From Croceivirga sp. (GTDB lineage: Bacteria > Bacteroidota > Bacteroidia > Flavobacteriales > Flavobacteriaceae): a stretch of DNA of 64,000 nt. Position numbers and translations under genes: made by a program. The stretch is taken from assembly GCA_028281025.1 (NCBI GenBank), contig JANQKR010000011.1, forward strand, positions 62,001 to 126,000. The letters run 5' to 3'. The notes under the pieces are model-generated. The model did no database searches. It had not been told where the DNA came from and saw only the letters and a program-made list of their open reading frames with translations. Position 1 is the stretch's first letter. Every line of letters begins with the position of its first letter. Shown here one piece after another: positions 8,182 through 16,753 of this stretch.

Positions 8182-8660
8182 ACTTTTCGATAATGCATTG
8201 TTGATGGGGCAACCCCAAAAGATTCCGGAAGTTCCATTTCGGTAAAGTGTTTGATGCCTATTTTGATCAAGGCATGATGATGGATGGCATGTTCCAGGTT
8301 GTACATCACCTCGCGATAGTAGTTGGATGACATACTATTCCCCACACCATTTAATTCGTATTCCATTTTGACCTTCCTGTCCGGTTTCTCCAAATGGTCC
8401 TGAATGTAGTCCAGCTGTTCAATGGCAAAAGAAACCTCATTTTCAATTCGTTTGTTGCGTTGTCTTTTATCATAAGATACCTGCCCATTATCATAACCTT
8501 TTATCAAGCATAGGTACAGTTCTATCACATGGCGCGTATGCTGGCCAATAGTGGCCTGGGAAAGTACGTCACATGGTGCGGCATAGGAATCTTTGGGCAA
8601 CTTGCCTAAAATGGATTTAAATTGTTCAAGTGTGTCCACTGAAGATTTAAATAAGGTCAT
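8169..8660 (-). CDS. DinB-like four-helix protein
   Basis: The 163-residue helical protein has the spaced histidines of DinB/YfiT-type metal-binding bundles: IGQHTRHVIELY near residue 40 and LEHAIHHHALIKIG near residue 130. Such proteins are putative thiol-dependent transferases or metal-dependent enzymes, and the substrate is unknown. It overlaps both neighbours (four bases with the LysE-like gene, 13 with the NRDE gene), consistent with co-translation. Confidence 0.8.
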   Translation of the reverse strand: MTLFKSSVDTLEQFKSILGKLPKDSYAAPCDVLSQATIGQHTRHVIELYLCLIKGYDNGQVSYDKRQRNKRIENEVSFAIEQLDYIQDHLEKPDRKVKMEYELNGVGNSMSSNYYREVMYNLEHAIHHHALIKIGIKHFTEMELPESFGVAPSTMHYRKVCAQ

Positions 8661-9307
8661 TGAAATATTGGTTTAAGACTTCTTTGATAGAATAAAAACA
8701 AAAGATATAATGAAAACCCAAGGTAAATGATACCCAGGGCCCTATTTGTATATAAAGTGTAGACCTGATAATCTGCCATCACAATGCCCCCCAACCAAAT
8801 AAAAAGCAACAGGGCAAGCAGTGTTCCCAAACCAATACCCAGCATATAAAAGGAATGGGATAGACGGGTGTCCCCCAAAATGTTTTTTGATGACAATACC
8901 TTATTCCAAGTGAGCCAAAAAGGTACCTGCATCGGGTTTAAGGCACTTAAAAGCAGCCCTAAAAGAATAGGGGAATGTAGTGAAGACACCCAATGGTTTT
9001 CCGGGATGGCTTCACCGGATGTGACGGATGTAAAACTGGAAAAAGATAGATATAGCAACAACAATGCTCCAAAGGGTAACAGCACGGAAAGCCATTGTTC
9101 GTCAAAATGCAGCTTTCCATTTCCCCAAAGGGTAAGCCGTACGTAACATAACTCAATAAGGATAGCCGAGAGGGCAAACCATATGGCATTTTGAAATCCT
9201 TGGAAAGCTGCAATATCAAAAGCAGTGATATTTAGTGTGCCCAAAGGCAAGGCCCCTAGCCAACTGATCAAAAGACCTACGCCCAAAATTTTTAAATGGT
9301 TCATCAT
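8657..9307 (-). CDS. LysE-type transporter family protein
   Basis: This integral membrane protein has about 216 residues and six hydrophobic segments. The first contains GALPLGTLNITAFDIAAFQG and the fourth LLLSALNPMQVPFWLTWN, positions where LysE-family exporters carry conserved Pro/Asn residues. The family exports amino acids or small solutes; the substrate here is unknown. The open frame extends to a TTG at 9325, but ATG at 9307 has an AGGGA ribosome site six bases upstream. It is followed by the DinB-like gene with a four-base overlap. Confidence 0.75.
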   Translation of the reverse strand: MMNHLKILGVGLLISWLGALPLGTLNITAFDIAAFQGFQNAIWFALSAILIELCYVRLTLWGNGKLHFDEQWLSVLLPFGALLLLYLSFSSFTSVTSGEAIPENHWVSSLHSPILLGLLLSALNPMQVPFWLTWNKVLSSKNILGDTRLSHSFYMLGIGLGTLLALLLFIWLGGIVMADYQVYTLYTNRALGIIYLGFSLYLLFLFYQRSLKPIFQ

Positions 9308-9337
9308 AGACATTCCCTGCTGCAAAATACCCAGTAT

Positions 9338-9784
9338 CTATTTCTTTTTAATGGTTTCCCAATTTTTGTCAGCCTTGACTTTGAGTTTTTCCGGGGATTC
9401 GGCCAACCAACTTTCCAGTGTATTGTTTTTACCAGAGTTGTAGAACAGATACAGTTCACCATCCCTAATCTCATAGGTTTCTGGATTTATGGATACCTTC
9501 TTGCCTGCTACAGCAACTGCATAGGCGCAATAACCTCCATATTTGGGCAGGTACATATCAGGATTGGCAATGAACTTTTTTAAATTTTCATTGGAAGCAA
9601 ACGTAAACTTCGCCCCTTTGTATTCGGTCACAAAAGTTTTATTCCCCTCCAATGCAGCACCATCAAAATAGGAAACCACATCGTATCCATTGGCTACATA
9701 TCCTTTTTTGGTATTGTAGTCCACGGACTGGGCCACCATAGTTATCCCCAGGAGCAAAAACATCCCGAATACCGTATTTTTCAT
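9338..9784 (-). CDS. Exported YHS domain protein
   Basis: This 148-residue protein has a cleavable signal peptide (NTVFGMFLLLGITMVAQS). The YHS core is recognisable in GYDVVSYFDGAALEG, FASNENLKKFIANPDMYLPKYGGYCAYAV, with the final Cys in YGGYCAYA. YHS domains are small metal- or heme-associated modules in periplasmic proteins. It directly follows the Cys-motif anchor protein and is the last member of the redox module before the LysE-like gene, with a 30-base gap. The ligand is not determined. Confidence 0.85.
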   Translation of the reverse strand: MKNTVFGMFLLLGITMVAQSVDYNTKKGYVANGYDVVSYFDGAALEGNKTFVTEYKGAKFTFASNENLKKFIANPDMYLPKYGGYCAYAVAVAGKKVSINPETYEIRDGELYLFYNSGKNNTLESWLAESPEKLKVKADKNWETIKKK

Positions 9785-9785
9785 T

Positions 9786-10568
9786 TTAATAGATTTCAGA
9801 TTTTTTATCCATTCTTTTTATTTGGGCAACATCGATACGCATCGTATGCCAATCCCCTGTTTTTTGGACCGCTCCTTGCACGAGGGAAGGTTGGCCTATA
9901 TATGGTATTATGTCTTTATGAATGGGATTTCCTTTCAAATCGGTCAATAAAAAATAATTTGCCATCCCATCTTTATCGGATGCGACCAATACGGGAGGAA
10001 TACCGCCCAAAATGCAAAGGGCCGCACAACTTCTATGAATTTTACCATATCCCGGTTTCATGACACCAAAATAACACTTTGGGTCTACGATTTCCCCCTC
10101 CACTTCAACAACACCAAGTTGTTCCGTAACAATTTCCGCTTGTGGCAAGTTGCCCAAAGATACTTTTTGACCATCATCAATCTCCAACAGGGTTTTTCCG
10201 TTGTAATAAATCAGTTGGCCTTCAATGGTGAGGGCCTTGTTCCCAATATCCCCTTCCTTTTCCCTAATTTCCCTCAAATAGGGGTTTGGACCAAATTTAC
10301 CAACGCCCAACAGTACAATATCCTTGTACTCCCCTGCTGCCAAATGCACCCTGAGCATGGGATAAGGGGATTCGTGATAGATGCCGGAAACTTTGGTCGG
10401 GTTGCCAAAATCAAAAGAACTGTTCACGGCAGGCTTTTGAAAAAAAGCGAATAGCAATGCGGTAACAATCACAACCGAAAGGACCAAAAAAACAAACTGT
10501 TTCAACGACTTTTTGGTGCGGGTGCCCACCTTTTCCACATAACCGATAAAAAACTCATCCTTTTCCAT
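9786..10568 (-). CDS. Membrane-anchored conserved protein with C-x-C-AALC motif
   Basis: The 260-residue protein has one N-terminal transmembrane helix (FVFLVLSVVIVTALLFAFF, about residues 25-45) and an extracytoplasmic remainder. The striking segment is DPKCYFGVMKPGYGK followed by HRSCAALCILGGIPPV, three Cys with invariant-looking Gly/Pro, which suggests metal binding or a redox site. I do not recognise a named family. ATG at 10568 lies two bases after the upstream stop and is preferred over an overlapping TTG at 10577. It sits between the ferric-reductase/Rieske gene and the YHS gene, so a role in extracytoplasmic electron transfer is inferred. Confidence 0.8.
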   Translation of the reverse strand: MEKDEFFIGYVEKVGTRTKKSLKQFVFLVLSVVIVTALLFAFFQKPAVNSSFDFGNPTKVSGIYHESPYPMLRVHLAAGEYKDIVLLGVGKFGPNPYLREIREKEGDIGNKALTIEGQLIYYNGKTLLEIDDGQKVSLGNLPQAEIVTEQLGVVEVEGEIVDPKCYFGVMKPGYGKIHRSCAALCILGGIPPVLVASDKDGMANYFLLTDLKGNPIHKDIIPYIGQPSLVQGAVQKTGDWHTMRIDVAQIKRMDKKSEIY

Positions 10569-10570
10569 AA

Positions 10571-11599
10571 CTAACAAGAAATTGGGGTAGTTTCCGTGCC
10601 TTCTTCAAAAGCATTTGGATTAATATATATCGTGCCATCCACATTCTTTAAGGCGTAGGTCTTCACTTTTTCCGTAAAAGGTGGTGGCGATTGCCCGTTA
10701 TGGGGCAAATATTGGTATCCATGCCAAGGACAGGTGATACAACCATCCACAATCTTACCTTCGCCCAAGGGCCCTCCCTGATGCTTACAAACATTATGGA
10801 TTGCCGATAGTTTCCCTTGGTATTTAAAAATGGCCACGCGTTCCTTTTCCACGGTAAAAATCTTGGCCCTGTTTTCTGCAATTTCATCCAGACGCCCCAC
10901 TTTCAACCATCCATCTTCCTTTACTGCCTTATGTCCGTCCACTTTGGATTCCTTAAAAGCGGCCCTGAGGTGAAGCGAGGCCACCGTTACAAATCCAAAA
11001 ATCAGGAATCCCATGGTGAATGGGGAAGTCTCTTGCTGAAATGCTCCTAAAAACACATGCATGACCACCAGAGCATAGGCGAGGTAAACCATCATGTGCA
11101 AACGCTTCCAAATTTTGGCGGAAAGGTTGTGCAAAAAGAAATCGTGGCTAGTGGAAGCCATTGCGAACAGGATCAAAAGTGCCAAAAAACCCAATACCTG
11201 AAAGGGAAAATTGGTCAGGGAACCATACTCCATGTTGGATGTAAAAATGGAATAGATTGGGGTTACACTGCCCAATGCATGAAACTGTATGGTTGAAAAT
11301 ACCCCATGTATCAAAGCGGCCAAAAACATACTTACGCCCAAATGTCTGCGATTATATAGCAATGGCAGGTATCTTGGGCTCAACCGTGTCAAAGGCCCAA
11401 TAATCAAAATAATGTGCAGCATTAAAATGGCCAGGGAACCAAAGGCCCTAATGATGATGGTCTCAGCAATCATTTCCGGATTGGTCAAAACACTGATGAC
11501 AAAGAACAGAACCAGATAGAGTACCATCCCGACAACGATAATCTTGTCATAGGTCTTTTTATGCTTGTTCCAAAGCACCAACTTATAATCGAGTCCCAT
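10571..11599 (-). CDS. Ferric-reductase-type membrane domain fused to Rieske domain
   Basis: The 342-residue protein has an N-terminal heme-binding membrane region of about six helices (residues 20-215), with candidate heme histidines in ILMLHIILIIGPLTR, AALIHGVFSTIQFH, RLHMMVYLAYALVVMHVF. A C-terminal Rieske [2Fe-2S] domain has ligands in CKHQGGPLGEG and CPWHGYQY. The combination implies electron transfer between a membrane b-type cytochrome and a Rieske cluster. It overlaps the preceding small gene by one base (TAATG). It belongs to the redox module with the Rieske/ThDP fusion, whose Rieske motif is very similar. Confidence 0.87.
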   Translation of the reverse strand: MGLDYKLVLWNKHKKTYDKIIVVGMVLYLVLFFVISVLTNPEMIAETIIIRAFGSLAILMLHIILIIGPLTRLSPRYLPLLYNRRHLGVSMFLAALIHGVFSTIQFHALGSVTPIYSIFTSNMEYGSLTNFPFQVLGFLALLILFAMASTSHDFFLHNLSAKIWKRLHMMVYLAYALVVMHVFLGAFQQETSPFTMGFLIFGFVTVASLHLRAAFKESKVDGHKAVKEDGWLKVGRLDEIAENRAKIFTVEKERVAIFKYQGKLSAIHNVCKHQGGPLGEGKIVDGCITCPWHGYQYLPHNGQSPPPFTEKVKTYALKNVDGTIYINPNAFEEGTETTPISC

Positions 11600-11961
11600 T
11601 AAAATTCGATTTTATAGTGTTCTTCTTTCTTAATTTCGTCAAAAATCAGAATCCCTTTACTCTTGGGAGCAGTAGAAAATGTATAGGTACCCACTCCTTG
11701 CAATTGGCCCAATACCGCTCCTCGTTTTCCTTTGGAATCCAATTCGTAGACCAATACCGATGGGCTCTTTAGTGGTCGATGTAAATGCACCTTAACCAGG
11801 GGCCTATCCAAGGAAACACTAAGTTCTTCCTGTGGTAATTGATTTTTGGCAAAGGGGGAAGAAAACTCCAAATCCCTGATCGCAAAAAATAACAATATGG
11901 GAATGATGACAACTATGCCCAACCAAATGAATTTGTGCGCTTTTCGCTGACTTGAAATCAT
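11599..11961 (-). CDS. Small membrane-anchored hypothetical protein
   Basis: The product has 120 residues from the ATG at 11961, whose ATGA overlaps the stop of the upstream gene; a longer frame starts at 12003. One N-terminal transmembrane helix (FIWLGIVVIIPILLFFAI) is followed by an extracytoplasmic domain predicted to be beta-rich (VSLDRPLVKVHLHRPLKSP, GVGTYTFSTAPKSKGIL). It has no Cys and no recognised family. Its place between the small membrane protein and the cytochrome/Rieske protein, with overlaps on both sides, suggests a structural or accessory subunit. Confidence 0.7.
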   Translation of the reverse strand: MISSQRKAHKFIWLGIVVIIPILLFFAIRDLEFSSPFAKNQLPQEELSVSLDRPLVKVHLHRPLKSPSVLVYELDSKGKRGAVLGQLQGVGTYTFSTAPKSKGILIFDEIKKEEHYKIEF

Positions 11962-12170
11962 TGTGGTCTTGATTTGAACAATTTCCCTAGCAAAAAAGGC
12001 CATGTGGCTACCAGTCCGGGAAAAATCAGCACCCTAACCTTTTTCTTACTTTCGGCCAACAACGGATCTATTTTGGAGGCTGCCACAAACACCACATAGA
12101 GCGCAAAAAGGATTCCCACCATAAAATAGCTTGCCATGACCACCAAAAAAATTGAAACTACGATTTCCAT
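11958..12170 (-). CDS. Small two-helix membrane protein
   Basis: This 70-residue protein has a long hydrophobic helix (residues 4-32, IVVSIFLVVMASYFMVGIL onward) and a second near residues 47-62 (VLIFPGLVATWPFLLGKL), with a basic loop between. No family is recognised. It starts one base after the stop of the Rieske/ThDP gene and overlaps the next by four bases, so it is almost certainly co-translated. A membrane-tethering or cytochrome-accessory role is a guess. Confidence 0.7.
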   Translation of the reverse strand: MEIVVSIFLVVMASYFMVGILFALYVVFVAASKIDPLLAESKKKVRVLIFPGLVATWPFLLGKLFKSRPQ

Positions 12171-14126
12171 CTAAATCAGATCAACATCCGTCATTACTTC
12201 CAAAACTGCCGGTCCCTCTTGTGCAAAAAGCGCGGCCATTTCCTCTTTTAGCTTTTCCTGTTTATCCACTCTTTTTCCCCAAGCCCCGCAGGATTGCGCG
12301 AAGTCTGCAAAATTTGGATTGGACAAGGAGGTCTTCCACACCTCCAACTCCCCGGCCCGCTGCTCTTTGGAAATCTTTCCGAGTTCATGATTGTTCAAAA
12401 CAATAAGTTTTACGGCCATTCCATATTTAACCAAGGTTGTAATTTCAGCTAGGTACTGGCATAAACCTCCATCACCTGCAACGGCAACCACCGGTCGCGA
12501 ATCCTTGACCGCGGACCAAGCGCCGATAGCGGCGGGCAAGGCAAAGCCAATGGAACCCAAATATCCCGACATGATGAAATCATGTGCTTTGGATTCAAAA
12601 TACCTACCAAAGGAATAGGCATTGTTCCCTACATCCACACACATTACGGCATTCTCCGGGGCCAATTGGTTCATGGCATCAAAAACCGCAATGGAGCTAA
12701 TGCCTTTATCAGAGGTCTCCTTTAGTCGCCTCTTTTTTTCTTCATGCCAGATTTTCCAACGTTCCGCTATTTCATCCGTTTGGTCCGTAGTGTTTATTTT
12801 TCCTTTCAATTCGGCTTCAAAAATTTCCAAAGTCCTGGATATTTCACCCCAAACGGCCACATCAACTTTATGAAACTTGCTTAATGCCAAGGGGTCAAAA
12901 TCAACCTGGATCGTTGGCTTTTTGGGGGTAATTCCCGTGTGGTTCGAAAAAGATGCCCCAAAAACAATAAGTAAATCCGATTCGTTCATGAACCAGGAAG
13001 CAATGGGGGTACCACTTCTGCCCAAAACGCCACCCCCCAAGGGATGGTCGTCAGGTATGAGTCCTTTCCCCTTAAACGTAGTCACTACCGGAGCTTTAAG
13101 TTTTTCGGCAAAACCTACGATCTCCTCTTTTTGAAACCGAGATCCATGCCCCATAATAATAACCGGTCTTTTGGAGTTTTTAATCAGCTCCACGGCATCG
13201 GCCACCGCTTGTTTTGGGGGAGCAATCTCCATGGACGTTATTCGTTGTTCGGGAGTTTGCGGTTTACTGGTTTCCGGCACCTTACGTTCCTGTACCTCAT
13301 CCGGAAAGGTCAAATGGGACACATCCCGCTTTAAAATGGCGTGTTTTATGGCCAGGGACATCAATTCTGCATGTTTACTGTCTTGCTGCACCCTTTGGTT
13401 GAATTCCGCTACGGTATTGAATCCCCTCACCAAATCCACTTCCTGAAAATTTCCGGTTCCCACAACCTGTGTGGCCACTTGACCGGTAAGGGCCAAAAGC
13501 GGGGCCCTATCCACTTTGGCATCCCACATTCCGGTATACATATTGGTGGCCCCAGGACCGGCAATGGAGAAGCAGGCTGCCGGTTTTCCCGTAAGTTTTC
13601 CATAGGCGGACGCCGCGAAGGCCCCTGCTCCCTCATGGCGAATACCATAAAAGTTGAGTTTGCCTTTTTCTTCCTGCCGTCGCATCGCATCGGCAAAACC
13701 CAAATTGGAATGGCCAACCATTCCAAAAACGGTATCCACTCCCCAATTTACCATGGTTTCGACCATAACATCGGAGACCGTGGTTTCATGGGCATCTTCT
13801 GGCTCCATTCCAACAAATATGGCGCCATGCTCTTCTTTTACCTGGTATGTTGGAACGCCATCATCATAACCTCCCGGGGGTTTTCCCGTACAGGGATGAA
13901 AATCCCAACCATGCCAGGGGCAGCGTAACATCCCATTTTCAATGGAACCTTCGCCCAAAGGCCCGCCTTGATGCGGACATTTATTGTCCAAAGCCGAAAA
14001 CTTTCCTTCAAAATGGGTTAAACAAATACCCTTATGTGCCGCAGTAACCGTTTTTACACGCCCTTCTGGCAAGTCATTTTTGTTGTCCAGGACCTTATGC
14101 CAAACAATTCTTTTTTCTTGTTCCAT
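12171..14126 (-). CDS. Rieske [2Fe-2S] domain fused to a ThDP-dependent enzyme
   Basis: The 651-residue protein is a fusion. Residues 1-110 form a Rieske domain with ligands C50-P-H52 and C69-P-W-H72. From about residue 115 there is a complete thiamine-diphosphate enzyme of the acetolactate synthase/pyruvate oxidase family. It has FGMVGHSNLGFADAM, the catalytic Glu region YGIRHEGAGAFAASAYGKL, GPGATNMYTGMWDA, a central nucleotide-fold domain (RPVIIMGHGSR) and the ThDP site VAVAGDGGLCQYLAE ending in NNHELGKI. A decarboxylase or oxidase on a 2-keto acid, passing electrons to the Rieske cluster, is inferred. It is the second gene of the redox module. Confidence 0.88.
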   Translation of the reverse strand: MEQEKRIVWHKVLDNKNDLPEGRVKTVTAAHKGICLTHFEGKFSALDNKCPHQGGPLGEGSIENGMLRCPWHGWDFHPCTGKPPGGYDDGVPTYQVKEEHGAIFVGMEPEDAHETTVSDVMVETMVNWGVDTVFGMVGHSNLGFADAMRRQEEKGKLNFYGIRHEGAGAFAASAYGKLTGKPAACFSIAGPGATNMYTGMWDAKVDRAPLLALTGQVATQVVGTGNFQEVDLVRGFNTVAEFNQRVQQDSKHAELMSLAIKHAILKRDVSHLTFPDEVQERKVPETSKPQTPEQRITSMEIAPPKQAVADAVELIKNSKRPVIIMGHGSRFQKEEIVGFAEKLKAPVVTTFKGKGLIPDDHPLGGGVLGRSGTPIASWFMNESDLLIVFGASFSNHTGITPKKPTIQVDFDPLALSKFHKVDVAVWGEISRTLEIFEAELKGKINTTDQTDEIAERWKIWHEEKKRRLKETSDKGISSIAVFDAMNQLAPENAVMCVDVGNNAYSFGRYFESKAHDFIMSGYLGSIGFALPAAIGAWSAVKDSRPVVAVAGDGGLCQYLAEITTLVKYGMAVKLIVLNNHELGKISKEQRAGELEVWKTSLSNPNFADFAQSCGAWGKRVDKQEKLKEEMAALFAQEGPAVLEVMTDVDLI

Positions 14127-14166
14127 TCCGGCAATCGATTAGAAGTTAATACCCGATCCGTTTCTA

Positions 14167-14925
14167 TTATCGCTTATGCTCCGGACTGTCAAAACCAGCC
14201 TGGCAACCTGCTTTCCACTCATCCGGTTGGTTTCCATAGGCAGGTATTCCTCCCTGGTCCTTTAACATCCTCGCCAAATGGAGGCAGTTCCAAACTAAAA
14301 AGGTGGTATTTCTGTTGGTAAAATCATTTTCGGGACCACCGGAGCCCTCGTCCCTATAAGAAGGGCCCGGACCTGCTTCACCCATCCAACCCGCATCTGC
14401 CTGCGGGGGTACGGTGTATCCTATATGGGATAGGGAAAACAAAATATTCATGGCACAATGCTTTACCCCATCCTCATTTCCCGTAATCAAAGTAGCACCT
14501 ACCTTTCCATAATCCCGATATTGTCCTTTGCCATTGAATTGATGGGTATATCCATACATCCTTTCCAGGGTCCGATTGCATACCGAGGATTTTTCGCCCA
14601 ACCAGACCGAAGTACAGAGGATCAAAATGTCGCAAGCATCAATTTCCTTTTGAATCACGGGCCAGTCATCCCTGTCCCATTCCGGGGTTCTGGACATATC
14701 CAGCCCCAATCCCGCAGGAATTTCATAATCCACGGGACGGATGATCTTTGTGCTTACCCCATTTTTTTCAAAGATGTTCTGGGCTATCTTAATTAAGCCT
14801 TCCGTATGCGATAAAACCGGTGTCCTGTTCAAGGTGCAATTCAAAAAAAGGACCTTTAAATCCGTGTAGCTCGAAGGTGGGTTTTCACAGTGCTTTTCCG
14901 TGAGGTTTTTCAGTTGTTCAGTCAT
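14167..14925 (-). CDS. Flavodoxin-like NAD(P)H-dependent FMN reductase
   Basis: The 252-residue protein has a flavodoxin fold. The first strand and phosphate loop are VLFLNCTLNRTPVLSHTEGLI, the mid-strand is ILILCTSVWLGEKSSVCNRTLERMYG, and VGATLITGNEDGVKHC comes before a Trp/Gly-rich end (GWMGEAGPGPSYRDEGSGG). FMN binding and quinone or flavin reduction are expected of the family. It is the first gene of the minus-strand run, 40 bases upstream of the Rieske/ThDP gene, and may supply or accept electrons for that module. No clear TAnnTTTG promoter was found upstream. Confidence 0.8.
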   Translation of the reverse strand: MTEQLKNLTEKHCENPPSSYTDLKVLFLNCTLNRTPVLSHTEGLIKIAQNIFEKNGVSTKIIRPVDYEIPAGLGLDMSRTPEWDRDDWPVIQKEIDACDILILCTSVWLGEKSSVCNRTLERMYGYTHQFNGKGQYRDYGKVGATLITGNEDGVKHCAMNILFSLSHIGYTVPPQADAGWMGEAGPGPSYRDEGSGGPENDFTNRNTTFLVWNCLHLARMLKDQGGIPAYGNQPDEWKAGCQAGFDSPEHKR

Positions 14926-15182
14926 GTTGTTCTCGTATTAGATTAGTTATTGACTATTAGGTCGAAGCATCAATTTTAACATTACGTCTTAAGTTAGATA
15001 AATTTTGGCATTGTTGCGATTCCAGGGGGAGTTTCCATCAATACGTGCAAAAAAGGGCAATCATTGTTGTCATTTTTAGAATTGTACAACAAAGGGCTTC
15101 AATCATAATTTTGTTTAAATTTTTTACACAAACGTTAAACATTTTGTATTTTTAAGCCTTAAAAATGTAATCAGGAAAAGAA

Positions 15183-15347
15183 ATGTTTGGACTGTTCAAA
15201 AAGAAAACGGAAAAAGAAAAATTACAGGATCTATATGCCAAGTTAATGGGTGAGGCACATAAGCTCTCCACGACCAACCGAAAGCTTAGCGACGAAAAAG
15301 TAGCGCAGGCCGATGCCGTGATGAAGAAAATTGAACTTCTGGATTAA
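15183..15347 (+). CDS. Lacal_2735 family small protein
   Basis: This 54-residue protein begins MFGLFKKKTEKEKL and continues as one charged helix with LYAKLMGEAHKLSTTNRKLSD and EADAV-like repeats, ending KIELLD. It matches the flavobacterial Lacal_2735 family of very small conserved proteins of unknown function. It lies seven bases before the TIGR03643 start and probably leads the light-related operon. Confidence 0.8.
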   Translation: MFGLFKKKTEKEKLQDLYAKLMGEAHKLSTTNRKLSDEKVAQADAVMKKIELLD

Positions 15348-15354
15348 TATAAGG

Positions 15355-15636
15355 ATGCAAGGTCCCTTAGATGTACAACAACTGGATCGGATCATTGAAA
15401 TGGCCTGGGAGGACAGAACACCTTTTGAAGCCATAGAATACCAGTTTGGCCTAAAAGAGAAGGACGTTATCAAACTAATGCGATCCCATCTTAAACGAAG
15501 TAGTTTTAACCTTTGGCGAAAACGTGTAAATAGTGGTGTTAGTCAAAAACACCTGAAAAAACGCAGTGCGGAAATCAATCGCTTTAAATGTTCCAGGCAG
15601 CGCGCCATCTCTGGGAATAAAATCAGTAAACGATAA
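15355..15636 (+). CDS. TIGR03643 family protein
   Basis: The 93-residue protein is taken from the ATG at 15355, seven bases after the upstream stop; a longer frame starts at 15331. Residues 10-45 (DRIIEMAWEDRTPFEAIE, LKEKDVIKLMRSHLK) form a helix-turn-helix-like unit typical of TIGR03643, followed by FNLWRKRVNSG. The function is unknown, but such genes recur beside photolyase/cryptochrome genes, as here. The stop codon directly abuts the TTG start of the next gene. Confidence 0.85.
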   Translation: MQGPLDVQQLDRIIEMAWEDRTPFEAIEYQFGLKEKDVIKLMRSHLKRSSFNLWRKRVNSGVSQKHLKKRSAEINRFKCSRQRAISGNKISKR

Positions 15637-16752
15637 TTGAAAGGGCCACATTCCAAAGAGATTCCATTTAACACGTCACTGGACCATATTCAAGAACGAA
15701 TTGCGAAAATAGATCCGGTGGCTTACGGCAAGACTCGAAATTTTATTGATGGAGCCGTCAGTTATCTGTCGCCCTATATCTCCAGGGGCGTTATTTCGAC
15801 CAAACAGGTCCTAAGGGCCGTATTGGAAAAAGGATATTCCCCCAAGAACATTGAAAAGTTTGTACAGGAACTGGCTTGGAGGGATTACTGGCAACAGGTC
15901 TGGATTGCGAAGGGAAATCACATCAATTCCGATATTAAAAGACCCCAGCCCCATGTTGAAAACTCCGGAATACCAGAGGCAATAGTTGTGGGGAAAACGG
16001 GGATAGAAGCTATGGACACTGCCATTGAAAGCTTCTACAAAACAGGCTATTTGCACAATCATGTACGTATGTACATTGCGTCGTTGTGCTGCACTATGGG
16101 CAAGTATCATTGGTACACCCCCGCAAAATGGATGTACTATCACCTACTGGACGGGGATTGGGCAAGCAATGCCTTAAGTTGGCAATGGGTGGCAGGGGCA
16201 AATAGCAACAAGCAATATTATGCAAATCAAGAAAACATCAATAGGTTTTGTTATACCACCCAAAAAGGCACTTATCTGGATGCCCCTTATGAGGCGTTAC
16301 CTAACATGGGCATTCCTTCCGAACTGTCCCGGGCCATCCAACTTAATTTGGAGACCCCACTGCCTGAACCAAAACCGGTTTCCATAAATCCCGACCTGCC
16401 TACCCTACTCTATAACTTTTATAATTTGGACCCCTATTGGAAAAAAGACCTAAAGGCCAATAGGATCCTTCTGTTGGAACCTTCCCATTTTGAGATGCAT
16501 CCCATCTCGGAAAAATCGGTTGCTTTTATGCTCGAACTCAGTACCAATATTGAAGGAATCCAAATATTCGTAGGGGAATTCGATGCATTCCTGGAACAGC
16601 ACCAAGTACATGATCCCTATTTTAAGGAACACCCACTGAACAAACATTATAATGGCATACGGGAAAGTCGCGATTGGATGTTTTCGGTGAAAGGATATTA
16701 CCCTTCGTTCTTTGCCTTCTGGAAACGCTGTAAAAAGGAATTAATGTATTGA
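15637..16752 (+). CDS. Stand-alone photolyase/cryptochrome FAD-binding domain protein
   Basis: The 371-residue protein consists only of the helical FAD domain of the photolyase family. Motifs are YISRGVISTKQVL, FVQELAWRDYWQQVW, YLHNHVRMYIASLCC, LDGDWASNALSWQWVAG and SNKQYYANQENINRF. The N-terminal alpha/beta antenna domain is absent, and no room exists for it because the TIGR03643 stop lies at 15634-15636. The start is TTG at 15637. Repair activity is not certain; a light-sensing or accessory role is possible. It is in an operon with a flavin reductase and a second photolyase. Confidence 0.85.
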   Translation: MKGPHSKEIPFNTSLDHIQERIAKIDPVAYGKTRNFIDGAVSYLSPYISRGVISTKQVLRAVLEKGYSPKNIEKFVQELAWRDYWQQVWIAKGNHINSDIKRPQPHVENSGIPEAIVVGKTGIEAMDTAIESFYKTGYLHNHVRMYIASLCCTMGKYHWYTPAKWMYYHLLDGDWASNALSWQWVAGANSNKQYYANQENINRFCYTTQKGTYLDAPYEALPNMGIPSELSRAIQLNLETPLPEPKPVSINPDLPTLLYNFYNLDPYWKKDLKANRILLLEPSHFEMHPISEKSVAFMLELSTNIEGIQIFVGEFDAFLEQHQVHDPYFKEHPLNKHYNGIRESRDWMFSVKGYYPSFFAFWKRCKKELMY

Positions 16753-16753
16753 C

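Noticed and set aside
13341-13928. A 195-residue + strand frame opposite the Rieske/ThDP fusion.
   Set aside because: It is an antisense shadow of conserved ThDP-enzyme motifs.
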